DNA of 64,000 nt from CAVTJL01 sp963735065 (GCA_963735065.1 CAVTJL010000009.1:1-64000); one strand, 5' to 3'; positions 18,596 through 27,325 are shown, numbered from the stretch's first letter. The notes: generated from the sequence alone by a model not told the origin. Translations and numbers: made by a program.

Positions 18596-19681
18596 TCAGG
18601 CCCTGCCCTCGCCCACGGGCACACGCCGGCCGAGGACCCAGGAGAGGGCGGAGAAGACGATGAGGATCAGGCCGGCACCGATGACGGCCGAGACGATGTA
18701 GCCGAAATTCGCGTTGTGCATGAAGGCCGGGGCATAGTCCGGCAGCGGTGCCGTCCAGATGCTCGAGAGATGGGCCAGACCCTGCGGCACCTGCTCGGGC
18801 GGCGGCATGTTGCCGGAGGCGTGGGCGATCTGCTCGCGGATCGCGGGATCCTGGAGGTCCTCGGTGCCCCACTCGCCCCAGGCGATGCCGGCCGCGATGA
18901 GCCCAAGCGGGCTCAGCACCATGAGGGCGCCGAGGCCGGCCCAGAGCCAGCGCGTGGCGTACCAGCCGCCGGCGATGGCGGCACGCATGCCACCCTGGGC
19001 GATCTTGGCGGTGGTCTGAAGCAGGCTCGGGTTGGCGCGCTGCAGATAGGCGACGATGCCGGCCGTGATGACGGCCTCGGCCGCACCCGCCAGGGTCAGG
19101 TGCGCCACCATCATGGCAGGGACGGCCACGCTCAAGGGATAGGGGGCGTAGAGCGGGGCGCCGGTCGCGTCATGGAAGAGCATCGGCTGGATGCCGAACT
19201 CGATGGCGGCCAGAAGCGCCGAGGCATTGATGGCGACATAGCCCGCGACCCCGGCCGCCACGACCCGGCGCGGCGACTCGATGGGCGTTCTGCCCGAGAT
19301 CAGCCGGTAGACGGCGTAGGCGACGAGCGAGCCCACGATCGCCATGTTGAGGCTGTTGGCGCCGAAGGCCGTGATCCCGCCATCGCCGAAGAAGAGGGCC
19401 TGGATCAGGAGGGCGATCGAGATGGCGACGATCGCCGGGGCCGGCCCCAGCACGATGGCGGCAACGCCCATGCCGACGGCATGCGCCGTGGTCCCTCCCG
19501 GGATCGGCAGGTTGAACATCATCACGACGAAGCAGAAGGCCGAGACGACCGCGAGGAGCGGCACGAGGCGGCTCTGCAGCAGCCGCTTCACCCGCTCGAG
19601 CGCCACATACCAGAAGGGTGCCGCCACCGCGTAGGCGACGGCGCAGGTCGACGGGCTGAGATAGCCGTCGGGTATGTGCAT
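18596..19681 (-). CDS. ECF nickel transporter substrate-binding subunit, CbiM/NikM fused to a NikN-like tail
   Basis: The 361-residue membrane protein starts MHIPDGYLSPSTCAVAYAVA. In this family the mature N-terminal Met-His and a further His (here in GGTTAHAVGM) bind Ni or Co. The body has the usual seven-helix CbiM fold (VMMFNLPIPGG, IQALFFGDGGITAFGANSLN). A C-terminal extension after a soluble segment adds another helix (ANFGYIVSAVIGAGLILIVF), as in NikM-NikN fusions, which explains the absence of a separate cbiN gene. It is the first gene after the NikR operator and therefore the promoter-proximal gene of nikMQO-nikR. Confidence 0.88.
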   Translation of the reverse strand: MHIPDGYLSPSTCAVAYAVAAPFWYVALERVKRLLQSRLVPLLAVVSAFCFVVMMFNLPIPGGTTAHAVGMGVAAIVLGPAPAIVAISIALLIQALFFGDGGITAFGANSLNMAIVGSLVAYAVYRLISGRTPIESPRRVVAAGVAGYVAINASALLAAIEFGIQPMLFHDATGAPLYAPYPLSVAVPAMMVAHLTLAGAAEAVITAGIVAYLQRANPSLLQTTAKIAQGGMRAAIAGGWYATRWLWAGLGALMVLSPLGLIAAGIAWGEWGTEDLQDPAIREQIAHASGNMPPPEQVPQGLAHLSSIWTAPLPDYAPAFMHNANFGYIVSAVIGAGLILIVFSALSWVLGRRVPVGEGRA

Positions 19682-19715
19682 AATTTCTTATCCCTTGGAG
19701 CGGGGCGCCGTCGTC

Positions 19716-19743
19716 GTATGATGTCTCTCGGAAATTCTCATAC
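19716..19743. promoter_or_regulatory. NikR operator (perfect GTATGA-N16-TCATAC)
   Basis: GTATGA at 19716-19721 and TCATAC at 19738-19743 are exact inverted repeats separated by 16 bases. This matches the published NikR recognition sequence of E. coli and other bacteria. The site ends 34 bases before the nikM start codon, where binding would block transcription of the operon. Since the operon itself encodes NikR, this gives a nickel-dependent negative feedback loop. Confidence 0.9.
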
Positions 19744-19857
19744 GCCTGATGACCCGTCAATGCCCCGCCCGACCCGGCTCATGGCCACCGGGCTCGGCCT
19801 GCAAGCGGGCGCGTCCCGGGGCATGCAGGACAGCCATCCGGTTCCGCGGGTCGAGGA

Positions 19858-20013
19858 GCCGGCTATGGGCACCGGTCCTTCGAGGTCGGGTAGGTCCGGG
19901 CGACGGTCGACGCCGTCATCCGGGCGCGCGGCGAAGCGCTTGGCGAGGTCACCGATCCCGAGGGCTATGTCGTGGAGATCGAGCAGCGCCGGGGCGCGCA
20001 TCGGGCCCGATAG
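19858..20013 (+). pseudogene. Remnant of a VOC (glyoxalase/bleomycin resistance) family gene
   Basis: In one plus-strand frame the translation reads AGYGHRSFEVG, a stop, then VRATVDAVIRARGEALGEV and TDPEGYVVEIEQRRG before the stop at 20011-20013. The pattern is that of the second half of a vicinal-oxygen-chelate domain, where a His begins the strand and DPEGYxxEI carries the metal-binding Glu. The 5' half is not recognisable upstream, so this looks like a decayed gene end rather than a single frameshift. It occupies the 350-nt gap between the NikR box and cyoD; nothing else is seen there. Confidence 0.45.
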
Positions 20014-20097
20014 CAACGCGGCCCGGACCAGGGGATACCCGGCCCGGGCCTTCGCGGGGCGCAACTGCTGAGACGGGAAGAGCCCGTCGGGACCGCC

Positions 20098-20538
20098 CTA
20101 CATGCCTGACATGCCCGACGACGCTGCGGCCCCGGTCGTCGCGTGGGCCTCGAACATCCAGGGCATCATGTTGTGGTCGAGCTCGGCCATGACCCAGAGC
20201 GAGCCCGCGATCACGATGGCGACGATGACGACCGTGAGGCCCAGCGCCGTCATGTTCCAGGTGCCGTCGGGCGTGCCGGTGAGGTGCAGGAAATATTTGA
20301 GATGGACCACCATCTGGAGGGCGCCGATCGCCAGGATGATGGGCAGCAGCACCGACGGCGGGGTCACCTTGCCCATCACCAGCGCGAACGGGATGACGGT
20401 GAGCACGATGGCCAGCATGAAGCCGTGCCGGTAGGACTCGAAGCTTCCCGCCGCATGGCCGCCGTCGTGGCCGCCGCCATCGCCGGCCTCGTGACCGGTG
20501 CCCTGGGCGTGCTCGAGCGTCTCGGTCGCGGTGCTCAT
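20098..20538 (-). CDS. cyoD: Cytochrome o ubiquinol oxidase subunit IV
   Basis: Starting at the ATG at 20538, which overlaps the cyoC stop as ATGA, the product is about 146 residues. A His/Gly-rich cytoplasmic start is followed by three membrane helices: FMLAIVLTVIPFALVM, LLPIILAIGALQMVVHLKYFLHL and TALGLTVVIVAIVIAGSLWVM, then WVMAELDHNMMP. This is the typical COX4_pro/CyoD layout, which assists assembly of the copper centre. A methionine-rich tail (SSGMSGM) is a small peculiarity. It is the last gene of the operon. Confidence 0.9.
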   Translation of the reverse strand: MSTATETLEHAQGTGHEAGDGGGHDGGHAAGSFESYRHGFMLAIVLTVIPFALVMGKVTPPSVLLPIILAIGALQMVVHLKYFLHLTGTPDGTWNMTALGLTVVIVAIVIAGSLWVMAELDHNMMPWMFEAHATTGAAASSGMSGM

Positions 20539-21206
20539 CACAGGCTCCCCCGCAGATAGACGACGGAGAAGACGCCGATCCAGATGATGTCGAGGAAGTG
20601 CCAGAAGAGGCCGAGGCACATGAGCCGCGTGCGGTTGGTGGCGGTGAGCCCGCGCTGCGTGAGCTGGGCCACCAGCACGACCATCCAGACGAGGCCCGCG
20701 GTGACGTGGAGGCCGTGGGTGCCAACGAGCGTGAAGAAGGCCGAGAGGAAGGCGCTGCGATCGGGCCCTGCGCCCTCGGCGATGAGGTCGCGGAACTCGT
20801 GGAGCTCCATCGCGATGAAGGCGAGGCCCAAGAGGAAGGTGACGCCCAGCCAGCGCACCACGAGGTCCTGGCGGTCATCGGCGATCGCCAGGGTCGCCAG
20901 CCCGTAGGTGAAGCTGCTCAGGAGCAGGATGAAGGTCTCGACCAGGACATAGGGCAGGTTGAAGATGTCGTGGCCGCTGGGCCCGCCCGCGGTCGATCCG
21001 CTCATGACCACGAAGGCCGCGAAGACCGCCGCGAACAGGATGCAGTCGCTCATCAGGTAGATCCAGAACCCGAGGAGCGCCGAGGGGCCGCCGTCATGCG
21101 CGTGCTCTTCCGCGTAGAGGGCGGTGGTGCCCTCCTCCTCGCGCCGGGACGGGGTGCCCGGCCGCGGCCGCGTGACGGAGGGGACGGTCAGAGCGTCGTC
21201 TAGCAT
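20538..21206 (-). CDS. cyoC: Cytochrome o ubiquinol oxidase subunit III
   Basis: From the ATG at 21206 the 222-residue protein has five membrane helices and the COX3 family features ALLGFWIYLMSDCILFAAVF near the start and FFTLVGTHGLHVTAGLVWMV in the middle, and ends with FWHFLDIIWIGVFSVVYL, the usual CyoC C-terminus. The start is 4 nt downstream of cyoB and the stop overlaps cyoD, indicating a tightly coupled cyoABCD operon. Longer upstream starts would run into cyoB. Confidence 0.92.
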   Translation of the reverse strand: MLDDALTVPSVTRPRPGTPSRREEEGTTALYAEEHAHDGGPSALLGFWIYLMSDCILFAAVFAAFVVMSGSTAGGPSGHDIFNLPYVLVETFILLLSSFTYGLATLAIADDRQDLVVRWLGVTFLLGLAFIAMELHEFRDLIAEGAGPDRSAFLSAFFTLVGTHGLHVTAGLVWMVVLVAQLTQRGLTATNRTRLMCLGLFWHFLDIIWIGVFSVVYLRGSL

Positions 21207-21210
21207 CGCA

Positions 21211-23187
21211 TCACCCCTGCTGTGCGAATTCTGTGGGGCCGCGCAGCTCGACGCGCCACACCTCAGCGGCCGGCACGACGTAGTCGCGGTTTCTGTTGTA
21301 GGAATGCAGGACAATCGCGGCGAGGGCACCGGCGGCACCCACAAGCGCCAGCCACCAGATGTGCCAGATCATCCCGAAGCCCAGGAGGACGGTGAGGAAG
21401 CTCAGGACGAACCCGGTGCCCGTGTTGCGCGGCATGTGGATCGGCCGCATGTCGTCGGCGCCGGGCCCGGTCCATCCCTGGGCCTTCATCTCCCAGAACG
21501 CGTCGCGGTCGCGGACGATGGGGATGCGCGCGAAATTGTAGAAGGGCGGCGGCGAGGAGGTCGCCCACTCGAGCGTCCGGCCGTTCCAGGGGTCGCCCGT
21601 GAGGTCGAGGTTCTCGGCCCGCTTGCGGATGCTGACCACGAGCTGGGCGATCTGCAGGCAGATGCCGGTCAGGATCACGAAGGCGCCGATGGCGGCGACC
21701 ACGAGCCAGGGGTGCCAGGCCGGGTTGTCGTAGTGATTGAGCCGCCGCGTCATGCCCATGAAGCCCAGCACGTAGAGCGGCATGAAGGCGAGGTAGAAGC
21801 CGCCGACCCAGCAGCCGACCGCCCAGCGGCCCAGGCGCTCGTCGAGCTTGAAGCCGAAGACCTTGGGGAACCAGTAGGTGTAGCCGGCAAAGCAGCCGAA
21901 GACGACGCCGCCGATGATGGTGTTGTGGAAGTGGGCGACGAGGAAGAGGCTGTTGTGGAGCACGAAGTCGGCGGGCGGGATCGCCATCAGCACGCCCGTC
22001 ATGCCGCCGATCGTGAAGGTGACCATGAAGGCCAGGGTCCACAGCATCGGCGTCGTGAAGCGGATGCGGCCCCGGTACATGGTGAAGAGCCAGTTGAAGA
22101 GCTTCACCCCGGTCGGGACGGCGATGATCATCGTCGTGATGCCGAAGAAGGCGTTGACGTCGCCGCCTGAGCCCATGGTGAAGAAGTGGTGCACCCAGAC
22201 GAGGAAGGAGAGCACCGTGATCGTCACCGTGGCGTAGACCATCGACTTGTAGCCGAAGAGCGGCTTGCCGCTGAAGGTGGCGATGACCTCGGAATAGACC
22301 CCGAACAGCGGCAGGATGAGGATGTAGACCTCCGGATGGCCCCAGGTCCAGATGAGGTTGATGTACAGCATCGCATCACCGCCGTAGCCGTTGGTGAAGA
22401 AATGCATGCCGATGTATCTGTCGAGGCTGAGGAGAGCCAGCGTCGCCGTCAGCACCGGGAAGGACACCACGATGAGGACGTTGGTGCAGAGCGAGGCCCA
22501 GCTGAAGATCGGCATGCGCATCAGCGTCATGCCCGGCGCCCGCATCTTGATGATGGTGACGATCATGTTGACGGCGGCGAGCAGCGTGCCGATGCCCGCT
22601 ATCTGGAGCGACCAGATATAGTAGTCCATCCCGACATCGGGGCTGAAGTGCAGCTCCGACAGCGGCGGATAGGCGAGCCAGCCCACGCGCGCGAAGTTGC
22701 CGATGGCGAGCGACATGTTGACGAGCAGCGCGCCCGCCGCGGTCAGCCAGAAGCTCACCGAGTTGAGGTAGGGGAAGGCCACGTCCCTGGCGCCGATCTG
22801 CAGCGGCACCACGAAGTTCATCAGGCCGACGACGAAGGGCATGGCCATGAAGAAGATCATGATCACGCCGTGGGCGGTGAAGACCTGGTCGTAGTGCTCG
22901 GGCGGCAGGTAGCCGGGCGAGCCGCCGGAGGCCAGGGCCAGCTGCGTGCGCATCATGATGGCATCGGAGAAGCCGCGCAGCAGCATCACCATGGCGAGCA
23001 TGATGTACATGGCGCCGATGCGCTTGTGGTCGACCGAGGTCAGCCACTCGTCCCAAAGATAGCGCCACTTGCCGGCAAGGGTGACGGCCGCGAGCCCGGC
23101 CAGCACAATGATGCCCATGAAGCCCACGGCGCCCATGACGATGGGGTTGTCGTAGGGAATGGCCGAGAGGGTGAGCCTGCCCAGCAT
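21211..23187 (-). CDS. cyoB: Cytochrome o ubiquinol oxidase subunit I
   Basis: The 658-residue haem-copper oxidase core has about fourteen to fifteen membrane helices. Ligand motifs visible in order are the low-spin haem His in FTAHGVIMIFF (near residue 105), the CuB His and cross-linked Tyr in TWGHPEVYILILP (near 283), the two CuB histidines in VWVHHFFTMG (near 330), and the haem pair in LVAHFHNTIIGGVVF (near 418). It reduces oxygen to water with quinol electrons and pumps protons. The length matches CyoB of other proteobacteria. Confidence 0.95.
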   Translation of the reverse strand: MLGRLTLSAIPYDNPIVMGAVGFMGIIVLAGLAAVTLAGKWRYLWDEWLTSVDHKRIGAMYIMLAMVMLLRGFSDAIMMRTQLALASGGSPGYLPPEHYDQVFTAHGVIMIFFMAMPFVVGLMNFVVPLQIGARDVAFPYLNSVSFWLTAAGALLVNMSLAIGNFARVGWLAYPPLSELHFSPDVGMDYYIWSLQIAGIGTLLAAVNMIVTIIKMRAPGMTLMRMPIFSWASLCTNVLIVVSFPVLTATLALLSLDRYIGMHFFTNGYGGDAMLYINLIWTWGHPEVYILILPLFGVYSEVIATFSGKPLFGYKSMVYATVTITVLSFLVWVHHFFTMGSGGDVNAFFGITTMIIAVPTGVKLFNWLFTMYRGRIRFTTPMLWTLAFMVTFTIGGMTGVLMAIPPADFVLHNSLFLVAHFHNTIIGGVVFGCFAGYTYWFPKVFGFKLDERLGRWAVGCWVGGFYLAFMPLYVLGFMGMTRRLNHYDNPAWHPWLVVAAIGAFVILTGICLQIAQLVVSIRKRAENLDLTGDPWNGRTLEWATSSPPPFYNFARIPIVRDRDAFWEMKAQGWTGPGADDMRPIHMPRNTGTGFVLSFLTVLLGFGMIWHIWWLALVGAAGALAAIVLHSYNRNRDYVVPAAEVWRVELRGPTEFAQQG

Positions 23188-23191
23188 GGCC

Positions 23192-24148
23192 TTACTCCTT
23201 GGCCGCGGCGGTGGTCATGGTGGCGCCGCCTTCGGCGCCGCCGAGGTGCCTGCGCACGATGTCGTGGAAGAGGTTCGGCGCCACCGACGCGAAGTAGGTG
23301 ACCGGGCTCTTCTCGCTGGGACGGCTCAGCGCCTTGTAGCGCGCGACGCTCAGCGTCTCGGACGATGCCCGCGCCTTGCGCAGCCAGGCCGCGAAACCGT
23401 CCTTGCTCATGGCGAGCGCCTTGAACTTCATGTCGGAGAAGCCGGCGCCGCTATAGTTGGAGGAGATGCCGTCGTAGCTGCCGGGCTCGTTCGCCACCAG
23501 GCCCAGCTTCGTCTCCATGCCGCTCATCGTGTAGATCTGGCCACCGAGCTGCGGGATGAAGAAGGAGTTCATCACGGCGGCGGACGCGAGATGGAACTCG
23601 ACCGGGGTGCCGACCGGAAAGGCGATCTGGTTGACGGTCGCGATGTTCAGATCCGGATAGATGAAGAGCCATTTCCAGTCGAGCGACACCACATCGATAT
23701 TGATCGGCTTCTGCGCTGAGGCGATCGGCTTGTAGGGATCCAGCGCGTGCGACGATGTCCATGTGACGGTGGCGAGCGCCGCGACGATGGCGCACGGGAC
23801 CAGCCACACGACGACCTCGATCACGCCCGAATGCGACCACTCGGGCGCGTAGGTGGCGGCGGTGTTCGAGGCCCTGTAGCGCCACGCAAAAAGGAGGGTC
23901 AGCAGGATCACCGGGACGACGACCAGCAGCATCAAGCCGGTCGCGAAGAGGATCAGCGAGCGCTCGTCGGCGCCGATCATCCCTTTCGGCTGCAGGACGA
24001 CGTACCCGTTGCAGCCGGCGAGCGGCACGAGGGCCAGGATCGGCGCCAACCGAAGGAGTCGCGACAGAGATCCTCCTGCCGCAGGCGGACTCCCCGCTGC
24101 ATCGCAGCAGGATCGATCACCATGACCGACCGGGATCGGGCGTTTCAT
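23192..24148 (-). CDS. cyoA: Cytochrome o ubiquinol oxidase subunit II (lipoprotein)
   Basis: From the ATG at 24148, preceded by AGAAG, the protein is about 318 residues. A longish basic N-terminus leads to a lipobox (LALVPLAGCNG), two membrane helices (LILFATGLMLLVVVPVILLT and GVIEVVVWLVPCAIVAAL) and a cupredoxin domain (SLDWKWLFIYPDLNIATVNQ, VMNSFFIPQLGGQIY). The CuA cysteines are absent, as expected for a quinol oxidase, and the COX_ARM tail follows. An alternative TTG at 24169 is less likely. The gene is first in cyoABCD; an A+T-rich control region with two palindromes lies upstream. Confidence 0.92.
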   Translation of the reverse strand: MKRPIPVGHGDRSCCDAAGSPPAAGGSLSRLLRLAPILALVPLAGCNGYVVLQPKGMIGADERSLILFATGLMLLVVVPVILLTLLFAWRYRASNTAATYAPEWSHSGVIEVVVWLVPCAIVAALATVTWTSSHALDPYKPIASAQKPINIDVVSLDWKWLFIYPDLNIATVNQIAFPVGTPVEFHLASAAVMNSFFIPQLGGQIYTMSGMETKLGLVANEPGSYDGISSNYSGAGFSDMKFKALAMSKDGFAAWLRKARASSETLSVARYKALSRPSEKSPVTYFASVAPNLFHDIVRRHLGGAEGGATMTTAAAKE

Positions 24149-24741
24149 CTCGACTTCTTTTCGCAACACAACACCGCCTCAAAGAGATAGCCGACCAGAT
24201 ACTTGGAATCTGGACAAACTCGTGACAGCAAGATCGCGCTTTTGCCTAGATTTTAGGCAATCTTGACTAAGTATTCACCAAACAGTTTTGCATAATGTTA
24301 ACGCAGACAAAACGTCGCACCTAGAATGCCGTGGGCTTCAACATGTCGGTTACTTGATATCTGGCGACACAAATAGACCCTGACCCACAGGGAGCAACGC
24401 CCAACCTTTTGCTGCGGCGCAATGTCCTAGCTGGCCCCGGGGAAGAAAGCGGGGCATCGCCGCGAGCGGATCGGCGCCTCTGGGCCGGCTACGGCTTCAC
24501 CCCGGACATGGATGCCCTGGCCAGCCGCCTGACGGGACGGATCAACGTCGCGAGGGCCGGGACGCGGACGCCCCGAGGCCGCGGGCGTTCTCCTCCCCTC
24601 CAACGCTGACAGGCCGGGCCGCCCATGTTACTGATAAGGCAGGCTCGTCACCGCGGCGCCCTGGCCCGGGCCGATCAAAGCGCTGTCGTCATCAACAGGC
24701 GCACGGTCGCCGCGAACGACGCGAAAGGGGAGCAAGCAGCC
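24149..24741. promoter_or_regulatory. A+T-rich control region between cyoA and the divergent GH19 gene
   Basis: This gap of almost 600 bases holds no convincing gene. Positions 24180-24400 are strikingly A+T rich for this genome. It contains two 19-bp inverted repeats: CCAGAT-N7-ATCTGG at 24195-24213 and TTGCCTA-N5-TAGGCAA at 24242-24260, with centres 47 bp apart. Both lie upstream of cyoA and could be operators of a dimeric regulator. Their family cannot be named by eye. From 24410 to 24610 the DNA is G+C rich again, with only weak open frames. Confidence 0.5.
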
Positions 24742-25551
24742 GTGATTCCCGTGGATGCCCAGACCATGCGCGAGGTGGCGCCGACCTTCAGCGGCGCGCT
24801 CGGCGAGCAACAAGCAAAAATCATCGCGGCCGCGGGCGAGGTGCTGCGGCCGACGCTCGAGGCCTACGAGATCACGAGCCGGCTGCGCATCGCCCATTTC
24901 CTGGGCCAGACCTGCCACGAATTGGCCGGCTTCAGGACAACGGAAGAATTCGCGAGTGGCGAGGCCTATGAGGGTCGAAAGGACCTGGGCAACACCAAGA
25001 AGGGGGACGGCCCGCTCTTCAAGGGTCGCGGCCTTCTGCAGCTGACCGGTCGCGCCAACTATCGCGAGTATGGTGCCGCGCTGGGCGTGGATCTCGAGAA
25101 GGAGCCGGCCCTGGCGGCCGAGCCGGCCTTCTCGCTGCGCATCGCCTGCGAATACTGGAAGCGAAGAAAAATCAACGCGGCGTGCGATCAGGACGACATC
25201 ATCAGGGTCACGAAGCTGATCAATGGCGGCACCAACGGGCTGGACGACCGGCGAAGCCTCACCTCGAAGGCCAAGACGGCCGTGGCACGCCTGGAGGGCG
25301 TGCAGCTTTCCGGGGGTGCCGCGGACAAGAGCGGGCGGCCCGTCCTGCAGCGGGGCTCCAAGGGCGAGGCCGTGGCCGAGCTGCAGGCGATGCTGCGCGA
25401 TCTCAAGTTCGCTCTGGCCGTCGACGGCGATTTCGGGGCGGGGACCGAGGTGGCGGTGATGCGCTTCCAGAGCGAGAAGAAGCTCACCGCCGACGGGCTC
25501 GTGGGCCCGGACACCTGGTCCGCGCTCGACGCTGCGAGAAAGAAAAAATAG
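24742..25551 (+). CDS. GH19 chitinase/endolysin-like protein with C-terminal peptidoglycan-binding domain
   Basis: The GTG at 24742 has AGGGGAG about 10 nt upstream and gives 269 residues starting MIPVDAQTMREVAPTFSGAL. The N-terminal two-thirds match the lysozyme-like glycoside hydrolase 19 fold: RIAHFLGQTCHELAGFRTTE carries the catalytic Glu, and LFKGRGLLQLTGRANYREYG is the substrate loop. The last 65 residues are a PG_binding_1 domain (VLQRGSKGEAVAELQAMLRD, DGDFGAGTEVAVMRFQ, DGLVGPDTWSAL). Such proteins cut peptidoglycan or chitin and are common as prophage endolysins. No signal peptide or phage genes are nearby, so it is either a lone phage relic or a cytoplasmic or holin-independent hydrolase. 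Confidence 0.82.
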   Translation: MIPVDAQTMREVAPTFSGALGEQQAKIIAAAGEVLRPTLEAYEITSRLRIAHFLGQTCHELAGFRTTEEFASGEAYEGRKDLGNTKKGDGPLFKGRGLLQLTGRANYREYGAALGVDLEKEPALAAEPAFSLRIACEYWKRRKINAACDQDDIIRVTKLINGGTNGLDDRRSLTSKAKTAVARLEGVQLSGGAADKSGRPVLQRGSKGEAVAELQAMLRDLKFALAVDGDFGAGTEVAVMRFQSEKKLTADGLVGPDTWSALDAARKKK

Positions 25552-25556
25552 CGGAT

Positions 25557-25577
25557 CCGAGGCCGCCCGGACCTCGG
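25557..25577. terminator. Candidate bidirectional terminator hairpin
   Basis: CCGAGG (25557-25562) and CCTCGG (25572-25577) form a six-base stem with a nine-base loop between the stop codons of two convergent genes. There is no long T run, but the adenine run inside the GH19 3' end would supply U residues for the minus-strand transcript. Weak evidence. Confidence 0.3.
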
Positions 25578-25593
25578 CGCGAGCCTGTCCCCG

Positions 25594-26181
25594 TCACGCC
25601 CCGTCCCACGGCAGCACGGTGACCTCGGGCCAGATCGACAGGACGCGAGCGGCCTTGGCTTCGTAGCTGCTTCTGTTCGTCATGGCATGGTTGGGACGGA
25701 TCGTCATCGCGAGCAGGTCATCAAGGCCGAAGGGCGCGATGATGTCGAGCCGACCGTCGGGCTCGAGGCGCACGCCTACCGCGTGAACGACCGAAGCGTA
25801 GCGCTCCAGGGCCTCGTCCGCCGAGGCGAGCGGCGCATAGGCGGCGCCGAAGCGACGCTCGAACCAGAGGTGAACGCGCGCCTGGTTGCGCACCTCGACC
25901 GGAGCCGGGAAGCCCCCGGTCAGGCGCTCGACGCGCCTGATGACCCGATCCTCGGCTTCCCAGGAGCGATCGGCGGCATCGAAGTAGATGAGGTCAAAGT
26001 CCTTGATGCCGGTGCCACGCGGCCGGCCGGTGAGGACGTTCCAGACGGTCTGATAGAGGCAGCCGGCGACGAGCCGCCACTGCGGCAGCTCCAGGGGCCG
26101 GACCGTCTCGAGCAACCGCATCAGGTCGGGATCGTCGCGGACGATCCGCTCGAGCAGCGCCATCTGCTGCTCGGGGCTCAT
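25594..26181 (-). CDS. Nucleotidyltransferase family protein (NTP_transf_6 / DUF925)
   Basis: The ATG at 26181 gives a 195-residue protein starting MSPEQQMALLERIVRDDPDL. It has the DUF925 pattern LVAGCLYQTVWNVLTGRPRG followed by GIKDFDLIYFD, where the paired aspartates resemble the catalytic DxD of nucleotidyltransferases, then VEVRNQARVHLWFERRFG and a C-terminal IAPFGLDDLLAM. Length fits the family. The biological substrate is unknown. The longer upstream open frame is not protein-like. It converges with the GH19 gene. Confidence 0.82.
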   Translation of the reverse strand: MSPEQQMALLERIVRDDPDLMRLLETVRPLELPQWRLVAGCLYQTVWNVLTGRPRGTGIKDFDLIYFDAADRSWEAEDRVIRRVERLTGGFPAPVEVRNQARVHLWFERRFGAAYAPLASADEALERYASVVHAVGVRLEPDGRLDIIAPFGLDDLLAMTIRPNHAMTNRSSYEAKAARVLSIWPEVTVLPWDGA

Positions 26182-26338
26182 CGGGGCTCCAGGGTCGGCT
26201 CCGGCCGCGCCTCCACCCATCGCTCGGAACCTTCCTCGACCATTCCGTCTCGGGGCCGGAGAATGCCGCGCCGCACGCGCGGGGGCGAGCGCTAACGGAC
26301 CATGCGAGAGATCAGCGCTCGCCAGCCGCTCAGGGACG

Positions 26339-27325
26339 CTACCTCGACGGGCCTTTCGGCCTCGGGGCTTTTGCTGCGGCTGCGGCCCGCCATTCCGGGC
26401 CCAGGGCAGCGAGGACGGCCTCCGTCGCCAGCGCGTTCGCCAAGGCGTTGGGGTGGCCATCGAACTCGTCCACGACGAGGTCGCCGGCCTCCACGCCGCG
26501 GCGCAGGACGGGCCGCAGATCGATGCAACGAACGTTCTCACTCCGGCAGACCGCCAGCGTCTGGTCCACGAGAAAGCTGAAGGTGGTGTAGTCCGACAGA
26601 CCATTCACCATGGGCCAAAGCACCACGGCCAGCGGAACGTTGCGCGATCGCGCCAGCTCGAAGATCGCCACCAGGCGACTGCGCGCGACGTCGAAAAGGA
26701 GGCCATCAGGCTCCTTGAAGCGCTCGATCATGTATCTTCTATAGCGTGCCTGAAAGCCTGGATTGATCAGCCAGAGCTGAAAGGCATCGTTGAACAGGAA
26801 GTAGAGCGCCGAATGGCGATTGAGCCAGGGATGCAACCTCCAGCCGAGACGGGCGGCCTTCGGTATGTCCGCGCCTGCGTCCAGGACATCGTTGTCGAGC
26901 CACTGCAAGAGCACGAAGTCGGGACGGGCGCTGTCCAGGGCGATCTGTAGATTTTCCAGGTTGCGTTGCAGGTTGGCGCCAGGCTGACCGAAATTCAGCA
27001 CCTCGGCCGTAATTCCCTCATGTCGCAGGGCGCGCTCGAGACGGTTCGTCAGGCGATCCGGCTCGTCCACCCCCTGCCCCCAGGTGAAGGAATCCCCGAC
27101 GACCGCGATCCGGTAGGTACCCGGGACCGGAACCGGGTCGAACTCGCGTTCCCGGAAGCCCAGATGATTGTGAAGATGGACGTGGGATGCCCGCCAGCGC
27201 GCCGCGAAGTAGCTGCCGTTGTCCGCCGTCGTCTTGACGTCGGCGAAGACCAGCCGGGCCGCGACCTCCATGAGGAGCAGACCTGCCGCGACGCTGAGGA
27301 GAAGAAGAACGAGGCTCTTGCGCAT
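26339..27325 (-). CDS. SGNH/GDSL-type hydrolase, membrane-anchored or secreted
   Basis: The 328-residue protein starts with an uncleaved or cleaved signal (MRKSLVLLLLSVAAGLLLME). Block I of the SGNH fold is IAVVGDSFTWGQGVDEPDRL, with Ser as nucleophile. Block II has the Gly in LNFGQPGANLQRN, block III the Asn in QWLDNDVL, and block V DEFDGHPNALANAL supplies the catalytic Asp and His. It probably removes acyl groups from an extracytoplasmic carbohydrate or lipid. A single unlinked gene; function beyond that is not inferable. Confidence 0.82.
   Translation of the reverse strand: MRKSLVLLLLSVAAGLLLMEVAARLVFADVKTTADNGSYFAARWRASHVHLHNHLGFREREFDPVPVPGTYRIAVVGDSFTWGQGVDEPDRLTNRLERALRHEGITAEVLNFGQPGANLQRNLENLQIALDSARPDFVLLQWLDNDVLDAGADIPKAARLGWRLHPWLNRHSALYFLFNDAFQLWLINPGFQARYRRYMIERFKEPDGLLFDVARSRLVAIFELARSRNVPLAVVLWPMVNGLSDYTTFSFLVDQTLAVCRSENVRCIDLRPVLRRGVEAGDLVVDEFDGHPNALANALATEAVLAALGPEWRAAAAAKAPRPKGPSR

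Noticed and set aside
24742..25551. The GH19 endolysin-like gene as evidence for a prophage
   Set aside because: No holin, capsid, tail, terminase or integrase gene lies within the window; a lone hydrolase does not support a prophage.
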